Of a stretch of 64,000 nucleotides of DNA, positions 43,101 through 51,633 are shown in pieces; position 1 is the first letter of the stretch; each line of letters starts with the position of its first letter. Source of the stretch: an uncultured Eggerthellaceae bacterium (GTDB lineage Bacteria > Actinomycetota > Coriobacteriia > Coriobacteriales > Eggerthellaceae); assembly GCA_947626195.1 (NCBI GenBank), contig CANQRF010000006.1, positions 1 to 64,000 on the forward strand, read 5' to 3'. The notes beneath the pieces were generated by a model. It saw nothing but the letters and a program-made list of their open reading frames with translations, did no database searches and had not been told where the DNA came from. Both the position numbers and the translations under genes were made by a program.

Positions 43101-43744
43101 GGCATGCCGGTCTTGTGCGTCGCATCGCGAACCTTGGAACCATCAACCCCGACGCTGCAGTGGAATATGACGCTTTGAAGGCGCGCTACGATTTCCTCGC
43201 CGGCCAGCTGGCTGATTTGGAGGAGGCGCGGCGTTCATTGACGAAGATCACGCGTGCCATCGACGGGCGCCTTAAGGACGATTTCGTTAACACCTTCCAT
43301 CGGGTCAACGAGAACTTCCAAGAGATATTCACAACGCTTTTCCCCGGCGGCGAGGCGCATCTGATTCTCGATGACCCCGACGATGTCGAGAACACGGGCA
43401 TCGAGGTTAAGGCCCAGCCGCGCGGCAAGCGAATCACGAAGATGTCGCTGCTCTCGGGCGGCGAGAAATCGCTCACGGCGCTTGCGCTGCTGTTCGCAAT
43501 TTACAAGACGCGCGCGACGCCATTCTATATCCTCGACGAGGTGGAGGCGGCGCTTGATGACACGAACCTTCGCCGTTTCATCGCCTATCTCGATGAGCTG
43601 CGCGAAACGACCCAGCTCATCCTCATCACGCACCAGCGGCGAACGATGGAGATGGCAGATGTGCTCTTCGGCGTGTCAATGCATGGCGACGGCGTGACGA
43701 AGGTGCTGAGCCAGAAGCTCACGCAGAACCGCTCAGGCGCTTAG
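40196..43744 (+). CDS. smc: Chromosome segregation protein SMC
   Basis: A 1182-aa SMC ATPase. Head: FKSFADRC and Walker A GPNGSGKSN (31-39). Coiled coil to about residue 500, a hinge at about 505-680 containing EFLVEQLLGEDLEALLVES and WPSGKMHVGSRS, then the return coil. C-terminal head: signature LSGGEKSLTALALLFAIY and Walker B FYILDEVEAALDD. It works with ScpA/ScpB (9682-11261). Length is standard. Confidence 0.97.
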   Translation: MYLKSLALKGFKSFADRCSLVLQPGITAIVGPNGSGKSNICDAVLWVLGERNAKHLRGQAMEDVVFAGSATRKAAGFAEVELVLDNSDRTIPVDYTEVALTRRMYRTGESEYLINGIVARRLDVIDILHDSGLGTDTHSIISQGALDQILRSKPEDRRMLIEEAAGVLKHKQRKEKSARKLQLMEGHLARVRDVTAEINRQLGPLERKASRAKRYEVLSAELGEVTLALAVDDLRHLQRTWDDIIEQEKALVSHADEQRAALQSAQVQFDALQERLRIDHQDAGELNKSQRRIADVMARYEKALLLIQERERMYRTRSSSAAAEISRLEDLFAANRERREEAEGNLSEARLEHESATKKLEEFEESAKKLGGQLREAERELSRSVAALREKRANSERAQQSFAAKRAELASEETRLETVRIQREEAEHSSQEAQGALGAAEKANEAAEQEELSCREASHEALRELEEARVAYVQCEKGLQDVRERAHRLQAQKEGLEQAQWTARATDAAASAWLLSDERLKPSFKLLSKNVKTEQSLEFLVEQLLGEDLEALLVESTRHAEEASSALASASQEGFATLLLVRDESPSARAFTHVSDNEDYLLGHLSYPKDSARSIEALLGNVVLCESFEEALRKHAEDTRGRCYATPKGEIVWPSGKMHVGSRSGEHEGVLGVERRIDDLGRELAKAQGEQQRWEREESLARERRTASEAKRLEADRVYAEARGAKAAAAASLSQAKERFESSRRAFERAEEQCRACERKLAETRGSLDDVEPKLEVLRQEVEQARQTVSERERAVNPLRERVHSLDEELSGARLAAATLRERLQYLKRTYESASSSLATHESQLKAMRETAASASAAAARLAALPALVNRLQESLALRSLAIDHAVSAAEEASSSAYDEAARKQKVLQDARDALDATNEKLAELRVEKGRLEMRVHGAVKTIEQDCKTPLDRALQIEPLEAREETEERHAGLVRRIANLGTINPDAAVEYDALKARYDFLAGQLADLEEARRSLTKITRAIDGRLKDDFVNTFHRVNENFQEIFTTLFPGGEAHLILDDPDDVENTGIEVKAQPRGKRITKMSLLSGGEKSLTALALLFAIYKTRATPFYILDEVEAALDDTNLRRFIAYLDELRETTQLILITHQRRTMEMADVLFGVSMHGDGVTKVLSQKLTQNRSGA

Positions 43745-43785
43745 GCGCAGGTGAGCGGCGGAACAAGGAGCGGATAGGAGGCGCT

Positions 43786-44703
43786 ATGGCGTTTTTTGAA
43801 CGGATCAAATCGGGGCTCGCGCGTTCGCGCGCACGGCTGCGCGAATCGATGAACGTCCTTTTGGATCGCGGCCCAGCGCTTGACGACGATTTTTGGGACG
43901 ATCTTGAGGAAGCACTCATCCTCGCCGACATCGGCGCGGAGGCCGCCTCAAGCATCACGTCGTCGCTTCAGCGCGAGGCGACGCGGCTTGCGCTCCCCGA
44001 TGCCTATGCGGTGCTTTCCCGCTTAAGCGACAAGATCGCCGATGAGTTCGCCCAAGGTGGGGAAGAGGTCCTTGGCGGCGAGAGCGCGGTGGTGCTGTTC
44101 GTCGGCATCAATGGAACGGGGAAGACGACGACGGTCGGAAAGATCGCCAAAGAGGCTGCCGATCAGGGTCGCCATGTTATCTTAGGCAGCGGCGACACGT
44201 TCCGCGCGGCCGCAATCGAGCAGCTTGAGGTGTGGGCGAGACGCGCCGAGGTGGAGGTGGTCGAACGCTCGCGCGGCGCCGATCCGGCGAGCGTGTGCTA
44301 CGAGACCATCGAGCGGGCCGAGGCGGCGGGTGCCGATCTTGTCCTCATCGACACCGCGGGGCGTCTGCACACGTCGGCTGACCTCATGCGCGAGCTGGAG
44401 AAGGTGGTGAATGTCGTGCGCAAGCGTGCGACCTATCCCGTCTATACGGTGCTCGTCGTTGATGCGACGACGGGTCAAAACGGCCTTCAGCAAGCGAGGG
44501 AGTTCAACCGGGCGCTTTCGTTGGATGCACTCATCGTCACGAAGCTCGATGGCACGGCGAAGGGCGGCATCGCGCTTGCCATCAGCCACGAATTGCAGCT
44601 TCCCATCATCAAAGTCGGTGTGGGCGAGGCGATCGAGGATCTGAAAGATTTCGATGCGCATGAGTTTGCCCGTGCGTTGATCGGGGACATCGCAGAGCAG
44701 TAA
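43786..44703 (+). CDS. ftsY: Signal recognition particle receptor FtsY
   Basis: A 305-aa SRP GTPase with a very short A region and the NG domain. G motifs: GINGTGKTTTVGKIA, DTFRAAAIEQLEVWA, LIDTAGRLHTSADLM and TKLDGTAKGG. It delivers ribosome-nascent chains to the membrane. AGGAGGCGCT precedes the ATG. Directly after smc, as in Bacillus. Confidence 0.97.
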   Translation: MAFFERIKSGLARSRARLRESMNVLLDRGPALDDDFWDDLEEALILADIGAEAASSITSSLQREATRLALPDAYAVLSRLSDKIADEFAQGGEEVLGGESAVVLFVGINGTGKTTTVGKIAKEAADQGRHVILGSGDTFRAAAIEQLEVWARRAEVEVVERSRGADPASVCYETIERAEAAGADLVLIDTAGRLHTSADLMRELEKVVNVVRKRATYPVYTVLVVDATTGQNGLQQAREFNRALSLDALIVTKLDGTAKGGIALAISHELQLPIIKVGVGEAIEDLKDFDAHEFARALIGDIAEQ

Positions 44704-44760
44704 AGGAAGAGGTCTCTCTCCGAGCCGGCAAGGTGGCGGAGAATACTTGAAAGGGACGGT

Positions 44761-45207
44761 ATGCGAGCGATTATCCAACGGGTGAGCGAGGCAACTGTGA
44801 CGATCAAGGGCGTGGAATGCGCACGCATCGGACGCGGCTTTCTCATTCTGCTCGGCGTAGGCCACGATGATACCGAATCAGAGGCCGAGAAGCTCTGGAA
44901 CAAGATCTTCCGGTTACGGATATTCGAGGACAGCGAGGGAAAGACGAATCTCGCGATTTCCGACGTTGGTGCCGATGCGCTCGTGGTCAGCCAATTCACG
45001 CTCTTCGCAAACTGCAAGAAGGGAAATCGACCGTCGTTTGTGGAGGCTGGCGCACCTGATGAGGCGAACAGGCTCTATGAGTATTTCGTCTCGCTTGCGC
45101 GAAGTGATGTGGCGCTCGTGGAAACAGGTCGCTTCGGCGCCGACATGAAAGTGGCGCTCGTCAACGACGGGCCCTTCACCATCTTCCTCGACACCGACTC
45201 ACTGTGA
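44761..45207 (+). CDS. dtd: D-aminoacyl-tRNA deacylase
   Basis: A 148-aa enzyme that hydrolyses D-aminoacyl-tRNA. [46 protein letters not shown] (the SQFTL specificity motif) and [14 protein letters not shown] (the NxGP motif) are all present. Confidence 0.96.
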   Translation: MRAIIQRVSEATVTIKGVECARIGRGFLILLGVGHDDTESEAEKLWNKIFRLRIFEDSEGKTNLAISDVGADALVVSQFTLFANCKKGNRPSFVEAGAPDEANRLYEYFVSLARSDVALVETGRFGADMKVALVNDGPFTIFLDTDSL

Positions 45208-45323
45208 GAGTCTCCGCGCGATGTTTGGGCGGTAAATCTGAATAGCTCAAAGCTTAAGGGCGATTCGTTGCTTTGATGCGCGGTTGCGCTACGATGTGCG
45301 CGGCGGAAATTGAGAGAGGAAAG

Positions 45324-46304
45324 ATGGGGAAAGATAGCATCGCGCCAACCATTGCGGAAAAGGAGGGTCGCGCAGCTCAAAGCTCACGATTGAGTTCGCG
45401 TTTCGCATGGGGAATCATCGCGGCGTTAGCCGGTGCCTCGCTTTGGGGTTTTTCGGGAGCGTGTGCGCAGTATCTGCTCGAGCGGTTCGCGATAACGCCA
45501 GCTTATATCACGGTCGTGCGCACCATTGTTGCGAGCCTTTGCTTTCTCACCTTGATATTCGCGCGTCCCGCCTTACGGCACGATGCCGCCTGTCTGCTGA
45601 AGGTGCCGGACGCCCGCTGGCGTTATCTGCTCTTCGGCCTGGGGCTCTTCGGAAGCCAGTTCACCTTCGCCTTCTCCGTCATGAGCACGAATGCCGGCAC
45701 CGCGACGGTGCTTCAAAGTTTTTCGACGGTATTCGTCATGGCGCTTGCATGCCTCTTTGGGCGCAGGCTCCCGCGCCTTCGCGAGTTCGTCGGCCTTCTG
45801 TGTGCGCTTGCGGCGACGTGGCTCATCGCCACTGGAGGCGATGCCTCCACCTTCATCCTGCCGCTGCCGGGGCTTATCTGGGGGTTCCTCAACGCGTCAG
45901 CGGTGACGCTTTACCTCATGATCCCGCGAAAGCTCTACGCGCGCTACGAGACGTTCTCCGTCATCGGCATGGGGATGGCGCTTTCCTGCCTTATCTCGGC
46001 GTTCGTGTGGCTCATCGGTGGGCTTTGGGGAAATCCGCCAACCCTCGTGGCGCTCGATGCCATGGGATGGACGGTGCTCGTCATCGGCGTGGGGGCGCTG
46101 GGAACGTTCCTCGCGTTTTGGCTGTACCTCTATGGCGTCTCGGTTATCGGATCGGTGAAGGGGAGCCTTATCGGCGTCGCCGAACCGGCATCCGCGATGG
46201 TGCTCGCGGCTCTCTGGTTGGGGACGGCGTTTCTCTGGTCGGACTGGGCGGGGCTCGTGCTCATGGCGCTCATGATCGTGCTCGTCTCCACCTCGCGGGA
46301 ATAG
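45324..46304 (+). CDS. EamA/DMT-superfamily transporter
   Basis: A 326-aa inner-membrane protein with ten hydrophobic segments and two EamA repeats (GASLWGFSGACAQYLLE; NAGTATVLQSFSTVF; VKGSLIGVAEPASAMVLA). Substrate unknown; the family exports amino acids and other metabolites. ATG 45324 has AGAGAGGAAAG upstream; an in-frame ATG 51 bases earlier would add a segment unlike the family. Confidence 0.85.
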   Translation: MGKDSIAPTIAEKEGRAAQSSRLSSRFAWGIIAALAGASLWGFSGACAQYLLERFAITPAYITVVRTIVASLCFLTLIFARPALRHDAACLLKVPDARWRYLLFGLGLFGSQFTFAFSVMSTNAGTATVLQSFSTVFVMALACLFGRRLPRLREFVGLLCALAATWLIATGGDASTFILPLPGLIWGFLNASAVTLYLMIPRKLYARYETFSVIGMGMALSCLISAFVWLIGGLWGNPPTLVALDAMGWTVLVIGVGALGTFLAFWLYLYGVSVIGSVKGSLIGVAEPASAMVLAALWLGTAFLWSDWAGLVLMALMIVLVSTSRE

Positions 46305-46322
46305 GGCGGATACAGGGCAAGC

Positions 46323-47438
46323 TCAGGGCAAGCATATGCCGCAGGGGTCATAGCCCATTGCGATGGCCTCGCTGCGTGTACCGGTGAACTCCTGCTTGTT
46401 CTTATCCTTCATCGATTTCACACCGCGGCAATCGGGATAGTGGAACTTGTGGCTGTTCGTATTGAGGATGTAGGTGCGCACGGCCTCTTGTTCAGAACCG
46501 TCAGATTGGCTGCCTGTGTTCGCCTCGGGTGTGGCGGGGCTCTCGTCCCAATTGGCGCCGGTTGCATAATCGATGCCAACGTTGGGTTCCACGTTATAGC
46601 ACCATCGGCAAAAGCGCAGCCCCGCGCCGCCGTCCTCGATGGATTGCGCCTCCAAGAGAACTCCCGAGGCCAGGAGGTTCTCGCCTTCGAAATAGGGCGT
46701 CGACCGCATGAGGACGTGGTTTCCTGTACGCTCAATGTAAGCGGCGACGTCGTCCTCAAGCGGCTTCATGCCCTTTACGTTCATCGTGCGCGTGCCGGTG
46801 ATGAGGTTCTTCACGTTGGCGTTTTCGCCGGTGAGCTGGTATGCCAGCAGATGGCAGCGGTTGTAGAGGTATTTCCCATCAACGAAATCGTATTTCGAGA
46901 TAGGCGTCTGCCAGCCGGTGGGCTTCACGTCACCGATGTCCCCGCGCTCCTCGGTTGGCATAGTCTCTCGCCCGACGAGGGCAAACGCGGTGCCGCACCT
47001 TCCGAGGCCATCGAGGGGAGCATATTCCTCGAAGAAGCCTTGTGCGAGGTCGCCTTCGGTGAAATAGGGGGCATCGCCATTGATGACGACCGCAGGGGCG
47101 CTGGAATAGGCCGGAACCGCAAGCGTGGAAAGCGGAGGCGCCGCCGTGCGCATGGCCGCATTTGCAGCGGACGCGCCGTTTCCTGTCGTTTCGCCGGACG
47201 CTTCCAAGGCATCGTGCTCTCCGGCGTTCTCGTTAGCTGCCCCGCCTGCTTCCGCAATCGAGGCTGCTGCGGTGTTCGCGGCATCGTCTGACGATGAGCT
47301 GCGGCCCGAACAACCGGTGAGCGAGAAGAGCGCGGCGCAGAGCATCATTGTGAGGAAAAGGGAGAGGCCCTTCTGAAAACGTTTCGCATGGAGTTTCACG
47401 CGCGATCGGTGGGAAGTGCTTTGCATCTTATGTGGCAT
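46323..47438 (-). CDS. Secreted DNA/RNA non-specific endonuclease (lipoprotein)
   Basis: A 371-aa protein. A basic N-terminus and hydrophobic stretch end in LTGCSG, a lipobox. A ~75-residue Ala/Ser/Glu-rich linker follows. The nuclease domain has YNRCHLLAYQLTG and NLITGTRTMNVKGM, the His-containing motif of DNA-entry/EndA-like beta-beta-alpha-metal nucleases. The last ~45 residues, NTNSHKFHYPDCRGVKSM ... GYDPCGICLP, form a Cys/His module common in such Gram-positive nucleases. Role: nutrient or DNA scavenging is likely; natural transformation cannot be claimed from one gene. AAGGTG precedes ATG 47438. Confidence 0.85.
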   Translation of the reverse strand: MPHKMQSTSHRSRVKLHAKRFQKGLSLFLTMMLCAALFSLTGCSGRSSSSDDAANTAAASIAEAGGAANENAGEHDALEASGETTGNGASAANAAMRTAAPPLSTLAVPAYSSAPAVVINGDAPYFTEGDLAQGFFEEYAPLDGLGRCGTAFALVGRETMPTEERGDIGDVKPTGWQTPISKYDFVDGKYLYNRCHLLAYQLTGENANVKNLITGTRTMNVKGMKPLEDDVAAYIERTGNHVLMRSTPYFEGENLLASGVLLEAQSIEDGGAGLRFCRWCYNVEPNVGIDYATGANWDESPATPEANTGSQSDGSEQEAVRTYILNTNSHKFHYPDCRGVKSMKDKNKQEFTGTRSEAIAMGYDPCGICLP

Positions 47439-47575
47439 CGGCGTCACCTTAAGCTTTGTCGGATATGCATTTGAAGTGCTTTGTCCTCGAGGCAGTTTAC
47501 TCCGGCATCGGGTGCGTGCAAAACCCCCTTCGATGATGTTCCATCTGGATGACACGTTTTTCACTCATATAGTGG

Positions 47576-47632
47576 GCTTGTGCATACAGGTATATGAACA
47601 TAGAGGGGATGTTGAATAAAGAGGAGAAAGGG
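47576..47632 (+). repeat. Dispersed promoter-like element, copy B
   Basis: CATATAGTGGG...TGCATA...CATAGAGGGG...TTGAA...AGAAAGGG. The same blocks in the same order and near-equal spacing recur at 54914-54980. Copy B lies about 140 bases before the AlbA-type regulator. Confidence 0.55.
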
Positions 47633-47673
47633 AGAGATGAGGCATTATTGCCGCGATGGATGCGATAATAAGA

Positions 47674-47732
47674 GATGAGATAAATAATATCTTATCAAAT
47701 AATATGATGAGATAAATAGTATCTCATCATAT
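47674..47732. promoter_or_regulatory. Two tandem palindromic operators before the AlbA-type regulator
   Basis: First site: GATGAGATA (47674-47682), N5, TATCTTATC (47688-47696), one mismatch. Second site: ATATGATGAGATA (47702-47714), AATAG, TATCTCATCATAT (47720-47732), perfect 13-bp arms. Centres are 32 bp apart, about three helical turns. The sites end 43 bases before the start codon and probably regulate this gene. Confidence 0.75.
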
Positions 47733-47775
47733 CGCGTGATATGATAGGTGTATCGTTGAAATAAGGAGGTGCGCG

Positions 47776-49032
47776 TTGCGTGAATCATCTCGGCTAGAGT
47801 TTAAGGCGACATATAGCAATACGTTTCTTAAAACGGTCAGCGCTTTTGCAAATTACGGTGACGGGGAAATCTTGTTCGGCATTGCTGACGACGGCTCACT
47901 TGTTGGCGTCGAGAGCCCTGATGACGTAGCTCTGCAGATCGAGAATGCGATTAACGATGCGCTCGACCCTGTTCCGGATTATGCCTTGGAGATCGAGGAG
48001 ATCGACAACAGGCCCATCGTGCGATTATCCGTACGTGAAGGTCTTGATAAGCCCTATTTTGCGCAGGGCCGTGCATACCGTCGTACAAACACATCGACGG
48101 TTCAGGTGGATCGTGCTCAACTGAAGCATCTTGTAGTCGATGGAGAGGGAATAAACTTCGAGGAACTGCCGTCCTTGCATCAAGACCTAACCTTTACCGC
48201 ACTCAATGCCCAGCTTAAAGATAAGCTCGGGCTTGAGAAGGTGGACGTAGATACCCATAGAACCCTCGGGCTTTATACTCGTGAAAACGTGTTTAACAAT
48301 GCCGCCTCCATTCTGGCTGATAGCAACCATATGCCCGGGATCAGCTTCGTGCGTTATGGACGCGATGAGAGCGAGCTGAGAGAACACGAGATCATTGAAA
48401 ATACGTCAGCGCTTTCCCAGCTTGATCAAGCGCTTGTGTTGTTTCGCCGCTTCTATATTGTTGAGCGCATTGAAGGGTTGTGGCGAAAGAGAGTCGAGCT
48501 TATTCCAGAGTCCGCTTTTCGCGAGGCGGTGGCTAACGCGCTTGTCCATCGGCGATGGGATTTGAATGCTCCAATTAAAATCGCTATGGATTCGGAGAAA
48601 ATCGTTGTAACTTCGGTCGGGGGCCTTCCGGAAGGCATAACCGAAGATCAGTATTTCAAAGGCGATCTTTCGCTTTTGCGAAATCCGATTCTTGGCAATA
48701 TCTTTTTCAGGCTCGGCCTTATAGAAAGGCTGGGGACGGGCGTGCGTCGAATACGGAATTGCTACCGAGGATACATCGTCGGTCCATCGTTTGAGCTTAC
48801 CGAAAGCTCTATATCTGTCACTCTGCCCCTCATCGAGACCATCGATGAGGTGGGGCCAGATGAACGTGCAGTCATTGAGGCTTTGGAAAATTGCAATTCT
48901 GCCTCTCGCCGAGAGATCGAAAGGAATACGGGGCTCAATCAATCAAAGGTTGCGCGCATTCTTCAAGATCTGAATAAACGGCACATCGTCCATAAAAGCG
49001 GCTCTGCTCGTTCGACGCGCTATGCCCTTTAG
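47776..49032 (+). CDS. Schlafen/AlbA_2 domain transcriptional regulator with HATPase-like domain (COG2865)
   Basis: A 418-aa protein. N-terminal AlbA_2 domain: ESSRLEFKATYSNTFLKTVS and GDGEILFGIADDGSLVGV. Middle: ATPase-like HATPase_c_4 region with FREAVANALVHRRWDLN and RNPILGNIFFRLGLIERLGTG. C-terminus: winged helix (SRREIERNTGLNQSKVARIL). The family is annotated as putative transcriptional regulators or RecG-related; target genes are unknown. TTG start six bases after AAGGAGGT; no nearer ATG fits. Two palindromic operators upstream suggest autoregulation. Confidence 0.82.
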   Translation: MRESSRLEFKATYSNTFLKTVSAFANYGDGEILFGIADDGSLVGVESPDDVALQIENAINDALDPVPDYALEIEEIDNRPIVRLSVREGLDKPYFAQGRAYRRTNTSTVQVDRAQLKHLVVDGEGINFEELPSLHQDLTFTALNAQLKDKLGLEKVDVDTHRTLGLYTRENVFNNAASILADSNHMPGISFVRYGRDESELREHEIIENTSALSQLDQALVLFRRFYIVERIEGLWRKRVELIPESAFREAVANALVHRRWDLNAPIKIAMDSEKIVVTSVGGLPEGITEDQYFKGDLSLLRNPILGNIFFRLGLIERLGTGVRRIRNCYRGYIVGPSFELTESSISVTLPLIETIDEVGPDERAVIEALENCNSASRREIERNTGLNQSKVARILQDLNKRHIVHKSGSARSTRYAL

Positions 49033-49132
49033 GGTTTGCGCTACGAAGTGCCATCGATGCGAAACGTGATGAGGTCTTTATGGAAGTCGGTATTTCTTCA
49101 TCAAGGTGCTGGAGGGTAGACTCGCTCTCGGA

Positions 49133-49591
49133 TTATTCCCCTTCATCGAGCGAGACGACTTCGTAAAGATATTGGGAGGTTGCCTCGAGCTGGTCTTTTT
49201 TCAGCTGATGTTCCCAGATCGTGACGACCCGCCAGCCCTTCTCTTCCAGCTCGGCTCTCACGCGTTCGTCTCTTGAGACGTTTCGCTCGAATTTTGCTTC
49301 CCAATATGCGCGGTTCTTCTTGGGTATGGGGAGGTTGCAGGTGGGGCAGCGGTGCCAAAAGCACCCATGCACGAAAATCGCGAGCTTGCGCCCTGGGTAG
49401 GCGATGTCGGGGTGGCCGGGTGCTTTCTTCCAATCGAGCCGGTATCCGGGAAAGCCGATCTCGCGCAAGAGCCTCCTCACCGTGATCTCCGGCTTTGTGT
49501 CGCGCCGTTTGTTGCCACGCATCGACTTGCGGGTCTGCGGATCGACGTCCGCGCTCGATGTGGCAAGTATGTCCTTGAGCTCAGATTCCAT
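49133..49591 (-). CDS. vsr: Very short patch repair endonuclease (Vsr)
   Basis: A 152-aa G:T mismatch endonuclease. RKSMRGNKRRDTKPEITVRRLLRE, GYRLDWKKAPGHPDIAYPGRKLAIFVHGCFWH (catalytic Asp in PDI; zinc-ligand CFWH region) and GWRVVTIWEHQL are canonical. Vsr normally repairs deamination at 5-methylcytosine made by a nearby Dcm-type methylase, but no methyltransferase is adjacent. The start at ATG 49591 has no clear ribosome site; longer in-frame starts are possible. Confidence 0.88.
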   Translation of the reverse strand: MESELKDILATSSADVDPQTRKSMRGNKRRDTKPEITVRRLLREIGFPGYRLDWKKAPGHPDIAYPGRKLAIFVHGCFWHRCPTCNLPIPKKNRAYWEAKFERNVSRDERVRAELEEKGWRVVTIWEHQLKKDQLEATSQYLYEVVSLDEGE

Positions 49592-49784
49592 CGCCAATAT
49601 TTTCTCAAACTTTTTCGCCGCGCATCTTGGCTGCTGCAGATGCCTCGAGGTCCGCTTCGGCGGCTTTTCCTCGCGATACGACCTGCATATCGTCGGAAAG
49701 GGGAATGCATCCAAGCGAGGCCAGAACGCATCGGCCGACCATTCCTTAAGCAATGATTATTATACGAGCAGGCGAGTTTTCCCG

Positions 49785-50153
49785 TCAGTGGAAAATCGGA
49801 ATCATGAGCCAGAGGGCGTAGAGCACGATCACGATGCATCCGCCGAAGCAGAGCGCCGCGCCCAAACGGGAGAGGATATGCGCGGCATCTTTCTGGCGTA
49901 CTGCCCTTCCTTGCGTGCCCTCGCTGGTGAGCAGACTCTCAGAAAGATTGACAGGGGATACATGGACGCGTGGTGCCTGCGCGGATGATGCTTGCGTAAG
50001 AGGCGGTTGCGCAGAAGATGCCTGCGCGGGGTAGGTCTGCCGGTTCGCCGTCTTTGTCCAGAGGCGAAAGCCGGTTGCATAGAGAAGGCAGATCGAGGTG
50101 GCGACTGCCACCGTGACGCCCAGCACGAGTAAAAGGTTCGATAGTTCCTGCAT
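49785..50153 (-). CDS. Small two-helix membrane protein, unknown
   Basis: A 122-aa protein with a hydrophobic segment near the N-terminus (LLLVLGVTVAVATSICLLYA), a Gln/Ala/Ser-rich middle and a second segment at the C-terminus (CFGGCIVIVLYALWLMIPIF). I do not recognise it. AGAAAGGG precedes ATG 50153. It follows the phosphate transporter gene on the same strand, so it may be co-transcribed with it. Confidence 0.6.
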   Translation of the reverse strand: MQELSNLLLVLGVTVAVATSICLLYATGFRLWTKTANRQTYPAQASSAQPPLTQASSAQAPRVHVSPVNLSESLLTSEGTQGRAVRQKDAAHILSRLGAALCFGGCIVIVLYALWLMIPIFH

Positions 50154-50300
50154 AGTAACCCTTTCTCCAGTAATTTGAAATGTGGTTGGTAGGTGAGTTT
50201 TTCTCGGCACTACGGGATATGGTGAAGTGGCGAATTGCCCGTATAGCCCAAATTCTCCCGAATCGCCCCCTGTTGCCCCAACAGCTGTGCGGCTCGGCGG

Positions 50301-51473
50301 TTAGGCAGCAGATCCTGCCGAGGCGTGCTGCATGTCCGAGGGTGCGAACGGCATGGGCTCTGCCGATGAGCTGTTGACGTTCTTCGCGGTGATTGGGTCG
50401 CGGCGGGAGAGCAGGTAGATCGCCGTGATCGCGGCGACACCGAGAATACAGGAGCACACCGTGCCGGCAAACCCAAGGCGTGCGATGGAGCACATGCCTG
50501 CCCCGATAAGGGCTGCGGAGGGGAAGGTGACGAGCCATGCGATGAGCATCCGTCCGGCCACGGCCCAGTTGACGACCGACCCCTTCTTGCCAAGGCCCGA
50601 ACCGATGATGGCACCCGAGCAGACCTGTGTGGTGGAGAGCGCAAACCCAAGGTGCGAGCTCACGAGGATCGCGGTCGCCGAGCTGGCCTCGGCGGCAAAT
50701 CCCTGAGGGGTGGAGATCTCCGTCAGCCCCTTGCCGAGGGTGCGGATGACGCGCCAACCACCTGCATACGTTCCGGCTGCGATGGCAAGGCCGCAGGCTG
50801 CAACGACCCAAAGTGCCGGTGCCGAGCCGCTTTCCTGCAAGCCGACGGCTATGAGCGTCAAGGTGATGATGCCCATCGTCTTCTGGGCATCGTTTGTCCC
50901 ATGCGACAGGGCCACGAGGCAGGCCGTCACCGTCTGACCATGGCGAAATCCCCGCTCGGTCTGCACTTCGTTCATGCGTCTCACGATGAAGAGCGCGAGC
51001 CTCACGGCGCAAAACGCCGCAAGCCCTGCCACGACAGGGGAGACGAGCGAGGGAACGAGTATCTTGGAAACGACGGCGCCGAAATTCACGCCCTCAACAC
51101 CTGCTCCAACGATCACCGCGCCGACAAGGCCGCCAAAGAGGGCGTGCGATGAGCTTGAAGGCAACCCGACGAGCCACGTGAGCATGTTCCAAATGATGGC
51201 CCCGAGGAGGCCGGCCAGGATAAATTCGGGCCCGATGGTAACTTGCGCTTCGTTGATGATGCCGCCCGAGATGGTCTTGGCGACCTCAACCGAGAGGAAA
51301 GCGCCTAGCAAATTGAGCATTCCTGCAAGGAGAACCGCCACCTTGGGCTTCAAGGCTCCGGTGGCGATGGATGTGGCCATGGCATTGGCGGTGTCGTGAA
51401 AACCGTTCGTGAAATCAAAGGCAAGGGCGACCGCGATCACCAACCCCACGATGACCAGCGTGAATGGATCCAT
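50301..51473 (-). CDS. pit: PiT-family inorganic phosphate transporter
   Basis: A 390-aa polytopic membrane protein. The two PiT signature repeats are FDFTNGFHDTANAMATSIATGAL (N-terminal) and LSHGTNDAQKTMGII (C-terminal), with GLPSSSSHALFGGLVGA between them. Low-affinity phosphate uptake driven by cations. ATG 51473 gives the usual MDPFTL start. It is divergent from phoB-like 51726; the 11-bp repeats between them fit joint phosphate control. Confidence 0.92.
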   Translation of the reverse strand: MDPFTLVIVGLVIAVALAFDFTNGFHDTANAMATSIATGALKPKVAVLLAGMLNLLGAFLSVEVAKTISGGIINEAQVTIGPEFILAGLLGAIIWNMLTWLVGLPSSSSHALFGGLVGAVIVGAGVEGVNFGAVVSKILVPSLVSPVVAGLAAFCAVRLALFIVRRMNEVQTERGFRHGQTVTACLVALSHGTNDAQKTMGIITLTLIAVGLQESGSAPALWVVAACGLAIAAGTYAGGWRVIRTLGKGLTEISTPQGFAAEASSATAILVSSHLGFALSTTQVCSGAIIGSGLGKKGSVVNWAVAGRMLIAWLVTFPSAALIGAGMCSIARLGFAGTVCSCILGVAAITAIYLLSRRDPITAKNVNSSSAEPMPFAPSDMQHASAGSAA

Positions 51474-51633
51474 GTTCTTCAACCTTCTTTCGTTCTTAAG
51501 TCTATGAGCTTCAAATTGCGCGGGCTCAAAGGGCAAATTGATGCCATACGCTGGGCAAACGTATGAGGCAAGCCCTGAGGGCAAGCCGCTTTCGCCCGCA
51601 GCACAAAGGATAGGAAAGCCCCATCAGCCCTCA

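Larger units (their letters stand above)
47439..47775. other. Intergenic region between the nuclease and the AlbA-type regulator
   Basis: 337 bases with no gene. It contains a ~57-bp element also found near 54.9 kb (47576-47632), an AT-rich stretch, and two copies of a palindromic operator (47674-47696 and 47702-47732). The two flanking genes are divergent, so at least two promoters lie here. Confidence 0.65.
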
